In this document: positions 50,363 to 57,384 of the stretch, piece after piece
How the letters are laid out: each line of letters opens with the position of its first letter
How positions within the stretch are numbered: the stretch's first letter is position 1
From: Treponema sp.
Lineage (GTDB): Bacteria; Spirochaetota; Spirochaetia; Treponematales; Treponemataceae
Assembly (NCBI GenBank): GCA_016288205.1
Contig: JAEEYO010000059.1
Span: 1 to 64,000 of the forward strand
Length of the DNA stretch: 64,000 nt
Direction: 5' to 3'
The notes under the pieces: model-generated
The model's input: only the letters and a program-made list of their open reading frames with translations
Database searches by the model: none
What the model was told of the DNA's origin: nothing
Made by a program: the position numbers and the translations under genes

Positions 50363-52396
50363 TTATGCTTTTGCACCGCATTTCGTGCAGAATTTTTTGC
50401 CGCTCACAAGAGCCGCACCGCATTTTTTACAGAACTTAGGGCCTGATTTTGCCGCCGACGCGAACATCTCGGTTTCCTTGGCGACATTGCGCCTTGCTCT
50501 CAGCTTATCATCACCAGACGAGACGCAGAGCTTGAGCCAGTGGTTTTCGACCAACATAATTTCATATCGATATTCCTTTCCTTTTGGCGCGGGCGAGAAT
50601 CCTAAGAAGTCATAGGATCCCAGGGGCAGACACTCGCTTACTTTTGTGGCGTCATCGGACGTGGCTCCAAACACAGACAAAGTAACACCAACCTGATTGT
50701 CACAGGATGTAGTGAAACAACCAGAGCCAGATGTTGAAGAGCTGTCCAGGTATATCACTTTGGAATACGCGCCTCCGACAGTCTCAGCGCCGAATGACAT
50801 TGTAGTGCGACCGTCCGAGAGGCAGTTTTGCTTGACCGGAAGATAAACCACATTCCCGGAGCCATAAACCACGTCGCAGTTGTTGAAGCTGCAGCCCGTG
50901 TTCTGAACCTTGTAATCCTCAAAGACAGAAACAAAATCATTGAAGACGCAGGAATTGAACACGCACTTATCATCCGGATTAAAAGTGAAATTCGAGCCAT
51001 CATAATTTTTAGTCGTGAAGAACTCGCAGGAATTAAAGCCTATGCATTCTGAATCTCTGATCCTGAAACTCCAATATGCTAAATTCTTGAACGAAATTCC
51101 CTCAAAGGTGATTCCCTTGCAGTCCGTGATAAAAACATTTGAATCCACAGAGACCACCGACTTCTGCGGGTCTGGAGCCTGGGTATTTATTACGGAAGCC
51201 TTTATTGTGATGTCACTCTTGCCCTCCAGGCAGAATCCCTCGTACTGGGTGCCGGGGGCAAGGACAATCGTGTCACCGCTTACAGCCTCGTCTATGGCGG
51301 TCTGCAGGCAGCCATAGGTCTTTTTGCTGCGCTCGTTGTAGCTCTGGGCATTGTTTGAGGGCACGTCATAATGAGGGCTTAAAAGAGAGTTCTTTATGGT
51401 ACAGTTTTCAAGACAGTCACAGCTCTTTTCCTCAAAAATGTATTTTACGGAATCGAAAGTGCAATCCTTAATATAATCAGAATCCTCAAAAAAAGAGTGA
51501 TTTTGTCTGAAAGCCCAAGTGCAATTAATGAAAAGGCAGTTCTCTATTTTTATATTATTTCCAATAAACTCAATTGCATGGTGTAACGTCATAAAGACAC
51601 AGTTCTTAATGACAAGCTCATCACATCCAGCCCAAAGTCCCCGGCTTTTTTCCTTATCCATGCCCTCAAAAACAATACCGTCAATTGTTGCCTTGTCCTC
51701 CTCCCATGGCTGAAGACTATTTATATCATGCATCTTGAACACGGTGCGCTCGCTCAGCCCGGAGTTCATATCGCTGTTGGTAGCCTTAAAGGTCAAGGTC
51801 TTGTCCACTTCAATCGTCTCGTTGACTTCAAACACGCCGTTCGAGAACAGGAGCGTCTCGCCGTCGGGGGCATCATCCACGGCATCCTTTATTGAGGTGT
51901 AGATGTTTCCGCTGGGCTGCATGGTTATACGCGGGGTGTCCGCAGCAGGCTCAGCCGGGTTTTCCGCACTCCTGCAGTCAAAGAGACACTTCTTGGAGCA
52001 GAATTTTCTTCCGGGGAACAGGAGCTGGTTCGCGAAAATCTGCTCGTTCTGCCTTCCGCACCAAGCGCACTTTCCGAGCTTCTCCTGCCGAGCTTTTTCT
52101 TCCCGTTCCTTCCGCTCCTGCTCCTGACGGCGTTGCTCCTCTTCCCGACGGCGCTGCTTCTCTTCCTGCTGCCGCCGTGCCTGCTCCTGCCTGAGTGCGT
52201 TCAGCTCGTTCTGCATACTGGAAATTTCGCCAGAATAGTCTGGTCCAGATTCAACGATTACTTGAGGAGACGAAGCCCGTGTTTTTGCTTCAAAGGCATT
52301 TGCACAACTACCTGAACAAAAATGTATACCACCCGACCAACAACCACTATAATGACCATCAATATAATTACCACAATTTGCACAATACTCTGCCAT
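50363..52396 (-). CDS. Zinc-finger/coiled-coil/parallel beta-helix protein
   Basis: A 677-residue protein without a signal peptide. Residues 5-31 form a TRASH/MYM-like finger (C5, C8, C27, C31); 55-108 is an E/R/Q-rich coiled coil; 110-137 is a second finger (C110, C113, C133, C137). Two right-handed beta-helix domains follow, each opening with an A-[IV]-D-[DE]-A-x-[DS]-G-[ED]-T motif, with many I-x-x-C-x-F ladder rungs (about 160-340 and 355-560). A zinc ribbon of the C-K-K-C...C-T-K-C kind ends the chain. Beta-helix domains are usually secreted, so a cytoplasmic, zinc-rich version is odd. It starts 3 nt after the HEPN-like gene; AGGAGG lies in the end of that gene. Confidence 0.75.
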   Translation of the reverse strand: MAEYCANCGNYIDGHYSGCWSGGIHFCSGSCANAFEAKTRASSPQVIVESGPDYSGEISSMQNELNALRQEQARRQQEEKQRRREEEQRRQEQERKEREEKARQEKLGKCAWCGRQNEQIFANQLLFPGRKFCSKKCLFDCRSAENPAEPAADTPRITMQPSGNIYTSIKDAVDDAPDGETLLFSNGVFEVNETIEVDKTLTFKATNSDMNSGLSERTVFKMHDINSLQPWEEDKATIDGIVFEGMDKEKSRGLWAGCDELVIKNCVFMTLHHAIEFIGNNIKIENCLFINCTWAFRQNHSFFEDSDYIKDCTFDSVKYIFEEKSCDCLENCTIKNSLLSPHYDVPSNNAQSYNERSKKTYGCLQTAIDEAVSGDTIVLAPGTQYEGFCLEGKSDITIKASVINTQAPDPQKSVVSVDSNVFITDCKGITFEGISFKNLAYWSFRIRDSECIGFNSCEFFTTKNYDGSNFTFNPDDKCVFNSCVFNDFVSVFEDYKVQNTGCSFNNCDVVYGSGNVVYLPVKQNCLSDGRTTMSFGAETVGGAYSKVIYLDSSSTSGSGCFTTSCDNQVGVTLSVFGATSDDATKVSECLPLGSYDFLGFSPAPKGKEYRYEIMLVENHWLKLCVSSGDDKLRARRNVAKETEMFASAAKSGPKFCKKCGAALVSGKKFCTKCGAKA

Positions 52397-52399
52397 TTT

Positions 52400-53086
52400 C
52401 TATTTTTCCTCCTTTTGCATTTCTTTAGTGAAGAGAGTCTCTCCCATCCGGGCAATGAGCTCTGTCAAAAATTCGATGTAAAAATCAAACTGTTTTTTCC
52501 TGTAGCCATAATCAACTCCCGCACGGGCAGCCTCGCCTCCATGATAATAGGCATTTCGCTCCATGTACTGAATGAAAAGCAGCTGCTCATAATCAAAAGC
52601 ACTCGGCGGCGCAGCAAGGTATTTTTTAAACTGTTCCTGATTACGGTCATTCACTGCATCCAGATCGGAAAAATGATCAAGATACTGCCTGTATTTCTGA
52701 ATCTTTCTTTCGTCCGACACAAAAAGCTTTTGGAATTTCTTCGCGCTGCCATTAAGGAAGTCAGAAATTCCTGTTTCCTTTAGGAATGATTTATTCCATC
52801 CCTTAACTTTGCTTCCTGTTGCCAGCCCTAATCTTTCTGCATACGACCAACAAACCTCGTAGACATTCCACAAGTCAAGGAATTTAAAGAGCCGCTCATA
52901 ACAATCGCGCACAGACTTGCAACTTGTGTGAGAATATTTGGTCTCAATGCCAATCCGCAGATCAAGCGAAAGCCGGAAACGGATGTCCAAAAGACGCGCC
53001 TCACGGAAAACTTTGTCACCGCCCTTTTTTTTCTGCAGCAATTTAAAAGAAGCAATGAAATCATCAACAGACGATTTTTCACTCAT
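52400..53086 (-). CDS. HEPN-like protein with R-x4-H motif
   Basis: A 228-residue all-alpha protein. Near the C-terminus, M-E-R-N-A-Y-Y-H (R177...H182) has the R-[polar]-x3-H form of HEPN ribonucleases, placed in a helix after a long helical region, as in Apea- and MAE-like HEPN families. GGAGG precedes ATG 53086. It is the first gene of a tight five-gene operon. HEPN RNases are common in toxin-antitoxin and phage-defence systems. The overall fold assignment is by eye. Confidence 0.6.
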   Translation of the reverse strand: MSEKSSVDDFIASFKLLQKKKGGDKVFREARLLDIRFRLSLDLRIGIETKYSHTSCKSVRDCYERLFKFLDLWNVYEVCWSYAERLGLATGSKVKGWNKSFLKETGISDFLNGSAKKFQKLFVSDERKIQKYRQYLDHFSDLDAVNDRNQEQFKKYLAAPPSAFDYEQLLFIQYMERNAYYHGGEAARAGVDYGYRKKQFDFYIEFLTELIARMGETLFTKEMQKEEK

Positions 53087-53207
53087 AAATAACCTCCACC
53101 GGCAGACGGCTCATAATGCCCCCAGTCCCAAAGCTACGGCGGCACACATCTTTCGATTGAGAAAATATATATTGTCCTGATTTAGAAAATAACCTAAGTG
53201 CGCAACT

Positions 53208-53242
53208 ATAGAATAGAATAGAATAGAATAGAATAGAATAGA
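53208..53242. repeat. (GAATA)6 microsatellite
   Basis: Six perfect 'gaata' units at 53211-53240, preceded by 'ata' and followed by 'ga'. It lies about 120 bp upstream of the HEPN-like start codon. A 5-bp unit changes promoter spacing when copies are gained or lost, so phase variation is possible. Confidence 0.9.
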
Positions 53243-53351
53243 GGCTTACTTCTTGCTATGCTTTCCACGTCCATTTTCCCCGCGCATTATTATAATTTTG
53301 AACCAAAACGATTCAACATTTATTCATTATACACCGTATTTTTTTTAAATC

Positions 53352-53369
53352 CAGTGAGAAAACTCACTG
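53352..53369. terminator. Perfect hairpin after the small Rpn-tail gene
   Basis: CAGTGAG-AAAA-CTCACTG, with T-runs on the plus-strand side and a short T/A stretch on the other. It probably separates the Rpn locus from the HEPN operon. Confidence 0.6.
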
Positions 53370-53418
53370 AAATGAAGATTTTTTTGATTTTTTTTCAAAA
53401 TTTTTGGTTTTATGATTT

Positions 53419-53685
53419 CTACTGGCCTAGTTTTTCCAGTACCTTCGGCAAAGGAGCATTGAAATCCTTGGCAGCAACCTCCGGTCTGGCATTATACTTC
53501 TGCACGGCAATAACGGCGGCCTCAACGGACTTCTCCATCGCTCCCTGTGTTTTGCCCTCGGCAAGACCTTGCTTTATTCCTTGATTCAGGCCCTGCTTCA
53601 AGCCTTTGCTGAGACCAATCTGCATTCCTTCCGCAAGTGCCGCCTGCCGCTCTTCCCTGCGTATGTCCATCTCGCGTAAATTCAT
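53419..53685 (-). CDS. Free-standing Rpn C-terminal segment, second locus (RpnS-like)
   Basis: An 88-residue ORF whose first 60 or so residues are identical to the C-terminal part of the truncated Rpn gene just upstream, starting at the same internal ATG and including the same AAGGAGG ribosome site (53702-53696). It has the repeats G-L-S-K-G-L-K-Q-G-L-N-Q-G-I-K-Q. The last 27 residues differ (Q-K-Y-N-A-R-P-E-V-A-A versus K-D-F-N-I-D-P-K-L-A-A). It begins 32 nt after the stop of the upstream ORF, so the two are likely co-transcribed. Confidence 0.65.
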   Translation of the reverse strand: MNLREMDIRREERQAALAEGMQIGLSKGLKQGLNQGIKQGLAEGKTQGAMEKSVEAAVIAVQKYNARPEVAAKDFNAPLPKVLEKLGQ

Positions 53686-53717
53686 CGCCGCGTAAACCTC
53701 CTTGAACTCGGCTTTCT

Positions 53718-53981
53718 TTACTTTAGTTTTTCCATCACTTTATCAAGTGGTGCGTTCATTTTCTCTGCGGCAAGCTTGGGGTCTATGTTAAAATCTTTGA
53801 CGGCAATAACGGCGGCCTCAACGGACTTCTCCATCGCTCCCTGTGTTTTGCCCTCGGCAAGTCCTTGCTTTATTCCTTGATTCAGGCCCTGCTTCAAGCC
53901 TTTGCTGAGACCAATCTGCATTCCTTCCGCAAGTGCCGCCTGTCGCTCTTCCCTGCGTATGTCCATTTCACGTAAATTCAT
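53718..53981 (-). CDS. Internal Rpn C-terminal ORF retained in the broken gene
   Basis: Within the truncated Rpn gene, AAGGAGG (53999-53993) lies 11 nt before ATG 53981, giving an 87-residue RpnS-like product. It is intact although the nuclease part of its host gene is lost. Confidence 0.55.
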   Translation of the reverse strand: MNLREMDIRREERQAALAEGMQIGLSKGLKQGLNQGIKQGLAEGKTQGAMEKSVEAAVIAVKDFNIDPKLAAEKMNAPLDKVMEKLK

Positions 53982-54252
53982 CGCCGCGTAAACCTCCTTG
54001 AAATGCTCGTCCCTCTTGAGTTTTTCCACCCGCTCCAAAAGCCGGCTTGAAAAATCATCCTCGCTCGGATCATTTGTGCAGACAAAGCGCAGAAAATCCC
54101 TTGTCCTTTTGTCCGGCTCCTTATCATATCCACTTGCATTATAAAACACTTTCGTGATTTTGTCATCAAAATTCAGCCTCTCAATCTCCTGACATTTCGT
54201 CGGTGAAGGTCAACTCGTCTACGGATTTGATTCTGTACTTTGCCATGCTCAT
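53718..54252 (-). pseudogene. Rpn-family nuclease gene with internal deletion and frameshift
   Basis: ATG 54252, with AGGAG upstream, opens M-S-M-A-K-Y-R-I-K-S-V-D-E-L-T-F-T-D, the usual start of this Rpn subfamily, but stops after 23 codons. A different frame then resumes at the late-nuclease part (I-T-K-V-F-Y-N-A-S-G-Y-D-K) and runs on through the C-terminal repeats. The PD-(D/E)XK core between these parts (about 130 residues) is missing. The nuclease is therefore dead while the C-terminal segment survives. A GTG at 54149 could start a 143-residue remnant. Confidence 0.75.
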
Positions 54253-54296
54253 AGCGTCTCCTGCGACAATTTGATATGTGGGGAAAAATCCCTTCA

Positions 54297-54380
54297 CATA
54301 TATTAATAGGAATCAAATCTTCGCCACGGTAAACAAAATGACAAAATTTTTTGGAAAAAAAATCAAAATTATGGGGAATC
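54297..54380 (-). repeat. Leader repeat, copy B (upstream of the broken Rpn gene)
   Basis: Matches 48715-48794 over its whole length with a few differences and small indels. It lies 45 nt upstream of ATG 54252. The insertion between leader and start contains a hairpin (TGTGGGG...CCCTTCACA). Confidence 0.75.
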
Positions 54381-54446
54381 TCTAAAATGTAACGAATTAA
54401 AAATCCTCAGCTATCCGCAATCTTCATTCTTTTGGATCTAAGTCGT

Positions 54447-54842
54447 TCAGGACCTCCACACAAGCTCGTTTATCCTCGGATGATTAGCCTTTACCACAGA
54501 TATTATTCCAAAAGTGCCGTCCAGTTTTCGCATCGTGACATTCGGCATTGCCTTTTGTATCGTCAGCTTTCTGATTTTTTCATTCCACTCATACTCACCC
54601 GACTCCTTGTAATCTACCAGATTTTCAAATTCGTTTTCAGAATAAAACATGTGGGTCACAAAATACTGATGTTTTTCTATGCAGCCCTTGATTCCCTCTC
54701 CGTTATCGCTTATGTAGCTGAAATTAAAATCATAGCCGAAATACTTGAAGTCGATTTCGTTTTTCTCGTTTCCGAATTTTTCAACAAAAGCAAGGAATTG
54801 CTCGTGGATCAAAAACTTCATTTCACAATGCGTCGGATTCAT
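54447..54842 (-). CDS. Small protein of unknown function
   Basis: A 131-residue soluble protein with GAGGAG 8 nt before ATG 54842. It is rich in aromatic residues, Glu and Asn, with alternating short strands (I-D-F-K-Y-F-G-Y-D-F-N-F-S-Y-I) and no signal peptide or cysteine motif. I do not recognise the family. It has its own promoter, of the same sequence type as the FliG-like gene. Size and setting would suit an immunity or antitoxin protein, but nothing in the sequence proves it. Confidence 0.6.
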   Translation of the reverse strand: MNPTHCEMKFLIHEQFLAFVEKFGNEKNEIDFKYFGYDFNFSYISDNGEGIKGCIEKHQYFVTHMFYSENEFENLVDYKESGEYEWNEKIRKLTIQKAMPNVTMRKLDGTFGIISVVKANHPRINELVWRS

Positions 54843-54866
54843 TCTGCGGTCTCCTCATACAATAAT

Positions 54867-54895
54867 TATATATGAAGAATCCGCAAAAAGTTCAA
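54867..54895 (-). promoter_or_regulatory. Promoter of the 131-residue protein gene
   Basis: On the minus strand TTGAAC (54895-54890), 17 nt, TATATA (54872-54867). It shares TTGAACTTTTT with the promoter at 47428-47456. Confidence 0.7.
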
Positions 54896-54957
54896 AAAAT
54901 ACGGATTTTGTCATTTATAAAAGGAAAAAACTTTTTTCAAAACTTCCATAAAACTTG

Positions 54958-54986
54958 TTGACATGATTTTTTAATTATGATAATCT
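54958..54986 (+). promoter_or_regulatory. Promoter of the tRNA-Gly pair
   Basis: TTGACA (54958-54963), 17 nt, TAATCT (54981-54986), about 46 nt before the first tRNA. Confidence 0.75.
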
Positions 54987-55032
54987 AGGAACACGATTTG
55001 ATAGGTTCTGTCCGTCAGATTCGGAAATTTTT

Positions 55033-55104
55033 GCGGAAATAGCTCAGTGGTAGAGCGCCACCTTGCCAAGGTGGATGTCGCGGGTCCGACTCCCGTTTTC
55101 CGCT
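55033..55104 (+). tRNA. tRNA-Gly (GCC), first copy
   Basis: A 72-nt cloverleaf: acceptor GCGGAAA/TTTCCGC, D arm GCTC/GAGC, anticodon stem CCACC/GGTGG with loop TTGCCAA (anticodon GCC), T stem GCGGG/CCCGT, discriminator T. The T loop is TCCGACT, with C at position 55 instead of the almost invariant T. CCA is not encoded. Confidence 0.96.
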
Positions 55105-55123
55105 CTGCGATTAATTTTTTTTC

Positions 55124-55195
55124 GCGGAAATAGCTCAGTGGTAGAGCGCCACCTTGCCAAGGTGGATGTCGCGGGTCCGACTCCCGTTTTCCGCT
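55124..55195 (+). tRNA. tRNA-Gly (GCC), second copy
   Basis: Identical to the first copy over 72 nt, with a 19-nt spacer between them. It shares the C55 T-loop variant. It is co-transcribed with the first copy, judging by the single promoter and terminator. Confidence 0.96.
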
Positions 55196-55203
55196 CTAAT
55201 TAA

Positions 55204-55238
55204 AGGCGGTTTAGATGTTCTAAATCGCCTATTTTTTT
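55204..55238 (+). terminator. Terminator of the tRNA-Gly pair
   Basis: AGGCGGTTTAGA-TGT-TCTAAATCGCCT, a 12-bp stem with one G-U pair, then ATTTTTTT. It separates the tRNAs from tig. Confidence 0.95.
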
Positions 55239-55288
55239 GAAAGACCGCTAAAAATGCGTCTTGACATAATAGACAAGGGGAAACTCAA

Positions 55289-56659
55289 GTGAACGTTACC
55301 AAAGAATTCACCAAAATCGAAAACTCAGCTGTAAAACTGACCGCGACCGTTGCTCAGGCCGATGTAGAATCAACTTACAAGACCGACCTGGCAAAATACA
55401 CCAAGAACCTCCAGATTCCTGGATTCCGCAAAGGACATGTTCCGCAGCATATAATAGAAACAAAATATGGAAGCGCAATCAAGTACGAGACCGTCGGAAA
55501 CATCATCGACAACGCTCTGAATGAAATCCTGCAGGGTGAGGACGCAAAGGATTACCGCCCGCTCCCCTACGCACAGCCCCGTCTTGAGAATGACGTGATG
55601 CCGGAGCTGGATCTTACCAAGGATCTGACATTCACACTTGTTTATGACATTTTCCCGAATGCGGAGATCAAGAATTTCAGCGGAATCTCAATCAAAGTGC
55701 CGCAGGTTGAAATCACCGACAAGGAAATCCAGGAGGAGCTCAAGGCTATCCAGGAGCGCAACGCAATGGTGATTGACAAAAAGGACGGCGCACCTGTAGA
55801 GGACGGGGACATTGTTACCACCGACTACGTTGAGCTTGCAGATGACGGAAGCGAGACCGCCGACACAAAGCGCGAGGGTGTTGTATTTACAGTCGGAAAG
55901 AATGAGAATTTCTACAAGATTGACAAAGAAATCCTCGGAATGAAAAAGGACGAGACAAAGGAAATTTCCAAGGCTTATGCCGCTGATGATACAAATCCTG
56001 AGTTCGCGGGAAAGACAAAGAAAATCAAGCTGACAGTAAAGGCAATCAAGCAGCGTGACCTCCCCGCCCTCGACGATGATCTGGCTCAGGACGTGAGCGA
56101 GAAATACAAGACACTTGACGACCTGAAAAAGGCTCTCAAGACACAGATGGAAAGCGCAAAGGACAGAAAGATTGCAGAAATCAAGAGCCAGAGCCTTCTT
56201 GAGCAGCTGATTGAAAAGAACCCCTTCGAGCTTCCCAAGTCTATGATTCAGGCGGAGCAGGACGCAAGATGGAACATGATGGCCCAGCAGATGCAGACCA
56301 CCCCGGAGCAGCTTGAAAAAATGCTTACAGCCTCAGGACAGACCCGCGAGGAAATCATCAAGCAGTGGACTGGAGACACAGAGAAGATGCTCAAGAGCCG
56401 CATCATCGTGGACATCCTTTTCCGCGACAGAAATATTTCCGTCACACCAGAGGAAGTTGAGGGTCGCTATCAGAAGATGGCTGACGAGCAGGGAGTTTCC
56501 GTGGATGAAATCAAAAAGCACTACGAGGATCCCCGCAACAAGGAATATCTGGTGGACGAAGCCAAGGAAGACAAACTTTTCGAGGAGCTTTATAAGGAAG
56601 TAAAGGTCGGCAAGGGAGACAAGATTGCCTTCGCAGACCTCTTCAAGAGCGCAAACTAA
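55289..56659 (+). CDS. tig: Trigger factor
   Basis: A 456-residue ribosome-bound chaperone. The N-terminal domain has the ribosome-docking G-F-R-K-G-H-V-P (about 46-53), followed by an FKBP-type prolyl isomerase domain (about 160-250) and a helical substrate-binding C-terminus. It starts with GTG, 7 nt after AGGGGA. It heads the tig-clpP-clpX cluster, a standard arrangement. Confidence 0.96.
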   Translation: MNVTKEFTKIENSAVKLTATVAQADVESTYKTDLAKYTKNLQIPGFRKGHVPQHIIETKYGSAIKYETVGNIIDNALNEILQGEDAKDYRPLPYAQPRLENDVMPELDLTKDLTFTLVYDIFPNAEIKNFSGISIKVPQVEITDKEIQEELKAIQERNAMVIDKKDGAPVEDGDIVTTDYVELADDGSETADTKREGVVFTVGKNENFYKIDKEILGMKKDETKEISKAYAADDTNPEFAGKTKKIKLTVKAIKQRDLPALDDDLAQDVSEKYKTLDDLKKALKTQMESAKDRKIAEIKSQSLLEQLIEKNPFELPKSMIQAEQDARWNMMAQQMQTTPEQLEKMLTASGQTREEIIKQWTGDTEKMLKSRIIVDILFRDRNISVTPEEVEGRYQKMADEQGVSVDEIKKHYEDPRNKEYLVDEAKEDKLFEELYKEVKVGKGDKIAFADLFKSAN

Positions 56660-56769
56660 GGCACTTAAAAAAAATTCTTGCCTGATTCCGCTTTTTTTAT
56701 TACCTTATTAAGGGTAAGTAAGTTCCAATGTACGACGCCGAGTAAACGGTGTTTTAGAAGGAGTAAAAA

Positions 56770-57384
56770 ATGAACGAATATATGAACACCCTTGTTCCAA
56801 CCGTAATTGAAAGAAGCGGAAACGGTGAGCGTGCCTATGACCTGTACTCAAGGCTTTTGAAAGACAGAATCATCTTTGTTGACGGAGAAATCCGGGACGA
56901 GACAGCCGACCTGATTGTGGCGCAGATACTTTATCTTGAGAGCGAGAATCCTGACAAGGACATCAACATGTACATCAACAGCCCCGGTGGATCCGTTACC
57001 GCAGGACTCGCAATCTACGACACAATGCAGTACGTAAAATGCGACGTGCAGACAATCTGCATGGGACAAGCAGCGAGCATGGGTGCGATTCTTCTTGCAG
57101 GCGGAACCGTGGGAAAGCGTTATGCACTTCCCTCAAGCCGCGTTATGATTCACCAGCCGTGGGGCGGAGCTCAGGGACAGGCCTCAGACATTGCGATTCA
57201 GGCAAAGGAAATCGGAAGACTCAAAAAGCTTTCCATTAAATACTTTTCACAGCAAACAGGAAAAAGCGAGGCTGATGTTGCCGCAGACATGGAGCGTGAT
57301 TTCTACATGGACGCGGAGGAAGCAAAGGCCTATGGCATCATCGATCATATAATGGTGAGCGCAAAGAAGGGGGAAAAGAAATAA
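56770..57384 (+). CDS. clpP: ATP-dependent Clp protease proteolytic subunit
   Basis: A 204-residue serine protease. The catalytic triad is visible: Ser in G-Q-A-A-S-M-G-A, His in M-I-H-Q-P-W-G-G, and an Asp in M-E-R-D-F-Y-M. It assembles into the barrel that ClpX feeds. GAAGGAG precedes ATG 56770. The stop overlaps the clpX start (TAATG). Confidence 0.97.
   Translation: MNEYMNTLVPTVIERSGNGERAYDLYSRLLKDRIIFVDGEIRDETADLIVAQILYLESENPDKDINMYINSPGGSVTAGLAIYDTMQYVKCDVQTICMGQAASMGAILLAGGTVGKRYALPSSRVMIHQPWGGAQGQASDIAIQAKEIGRLKKLSIKYFSQQTGKSEADVAADMERDFYMDAEEAKAYGIIDHIMVSAKKGEKK

Larger units (their letters stand above)
53087..53418. other. Gap upstream of the HEPN operon
   Basis: No gene is visible. 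It holds the likely promoter region of the HEPN-like operon (AT-rich, TATATATT near 53165), a pentanucleotide repeat (53208-53242) and a perfect hairpin (53352-53369) after the small Rpn-tail gene. Confidence 0.6.

Noticed and set aside
55261..55266. TTGACA as a -35 box for tig
   Set aside because: It is only 28 nt from the GTG start, leaving no room for a -10, transcript start and ribosome site.
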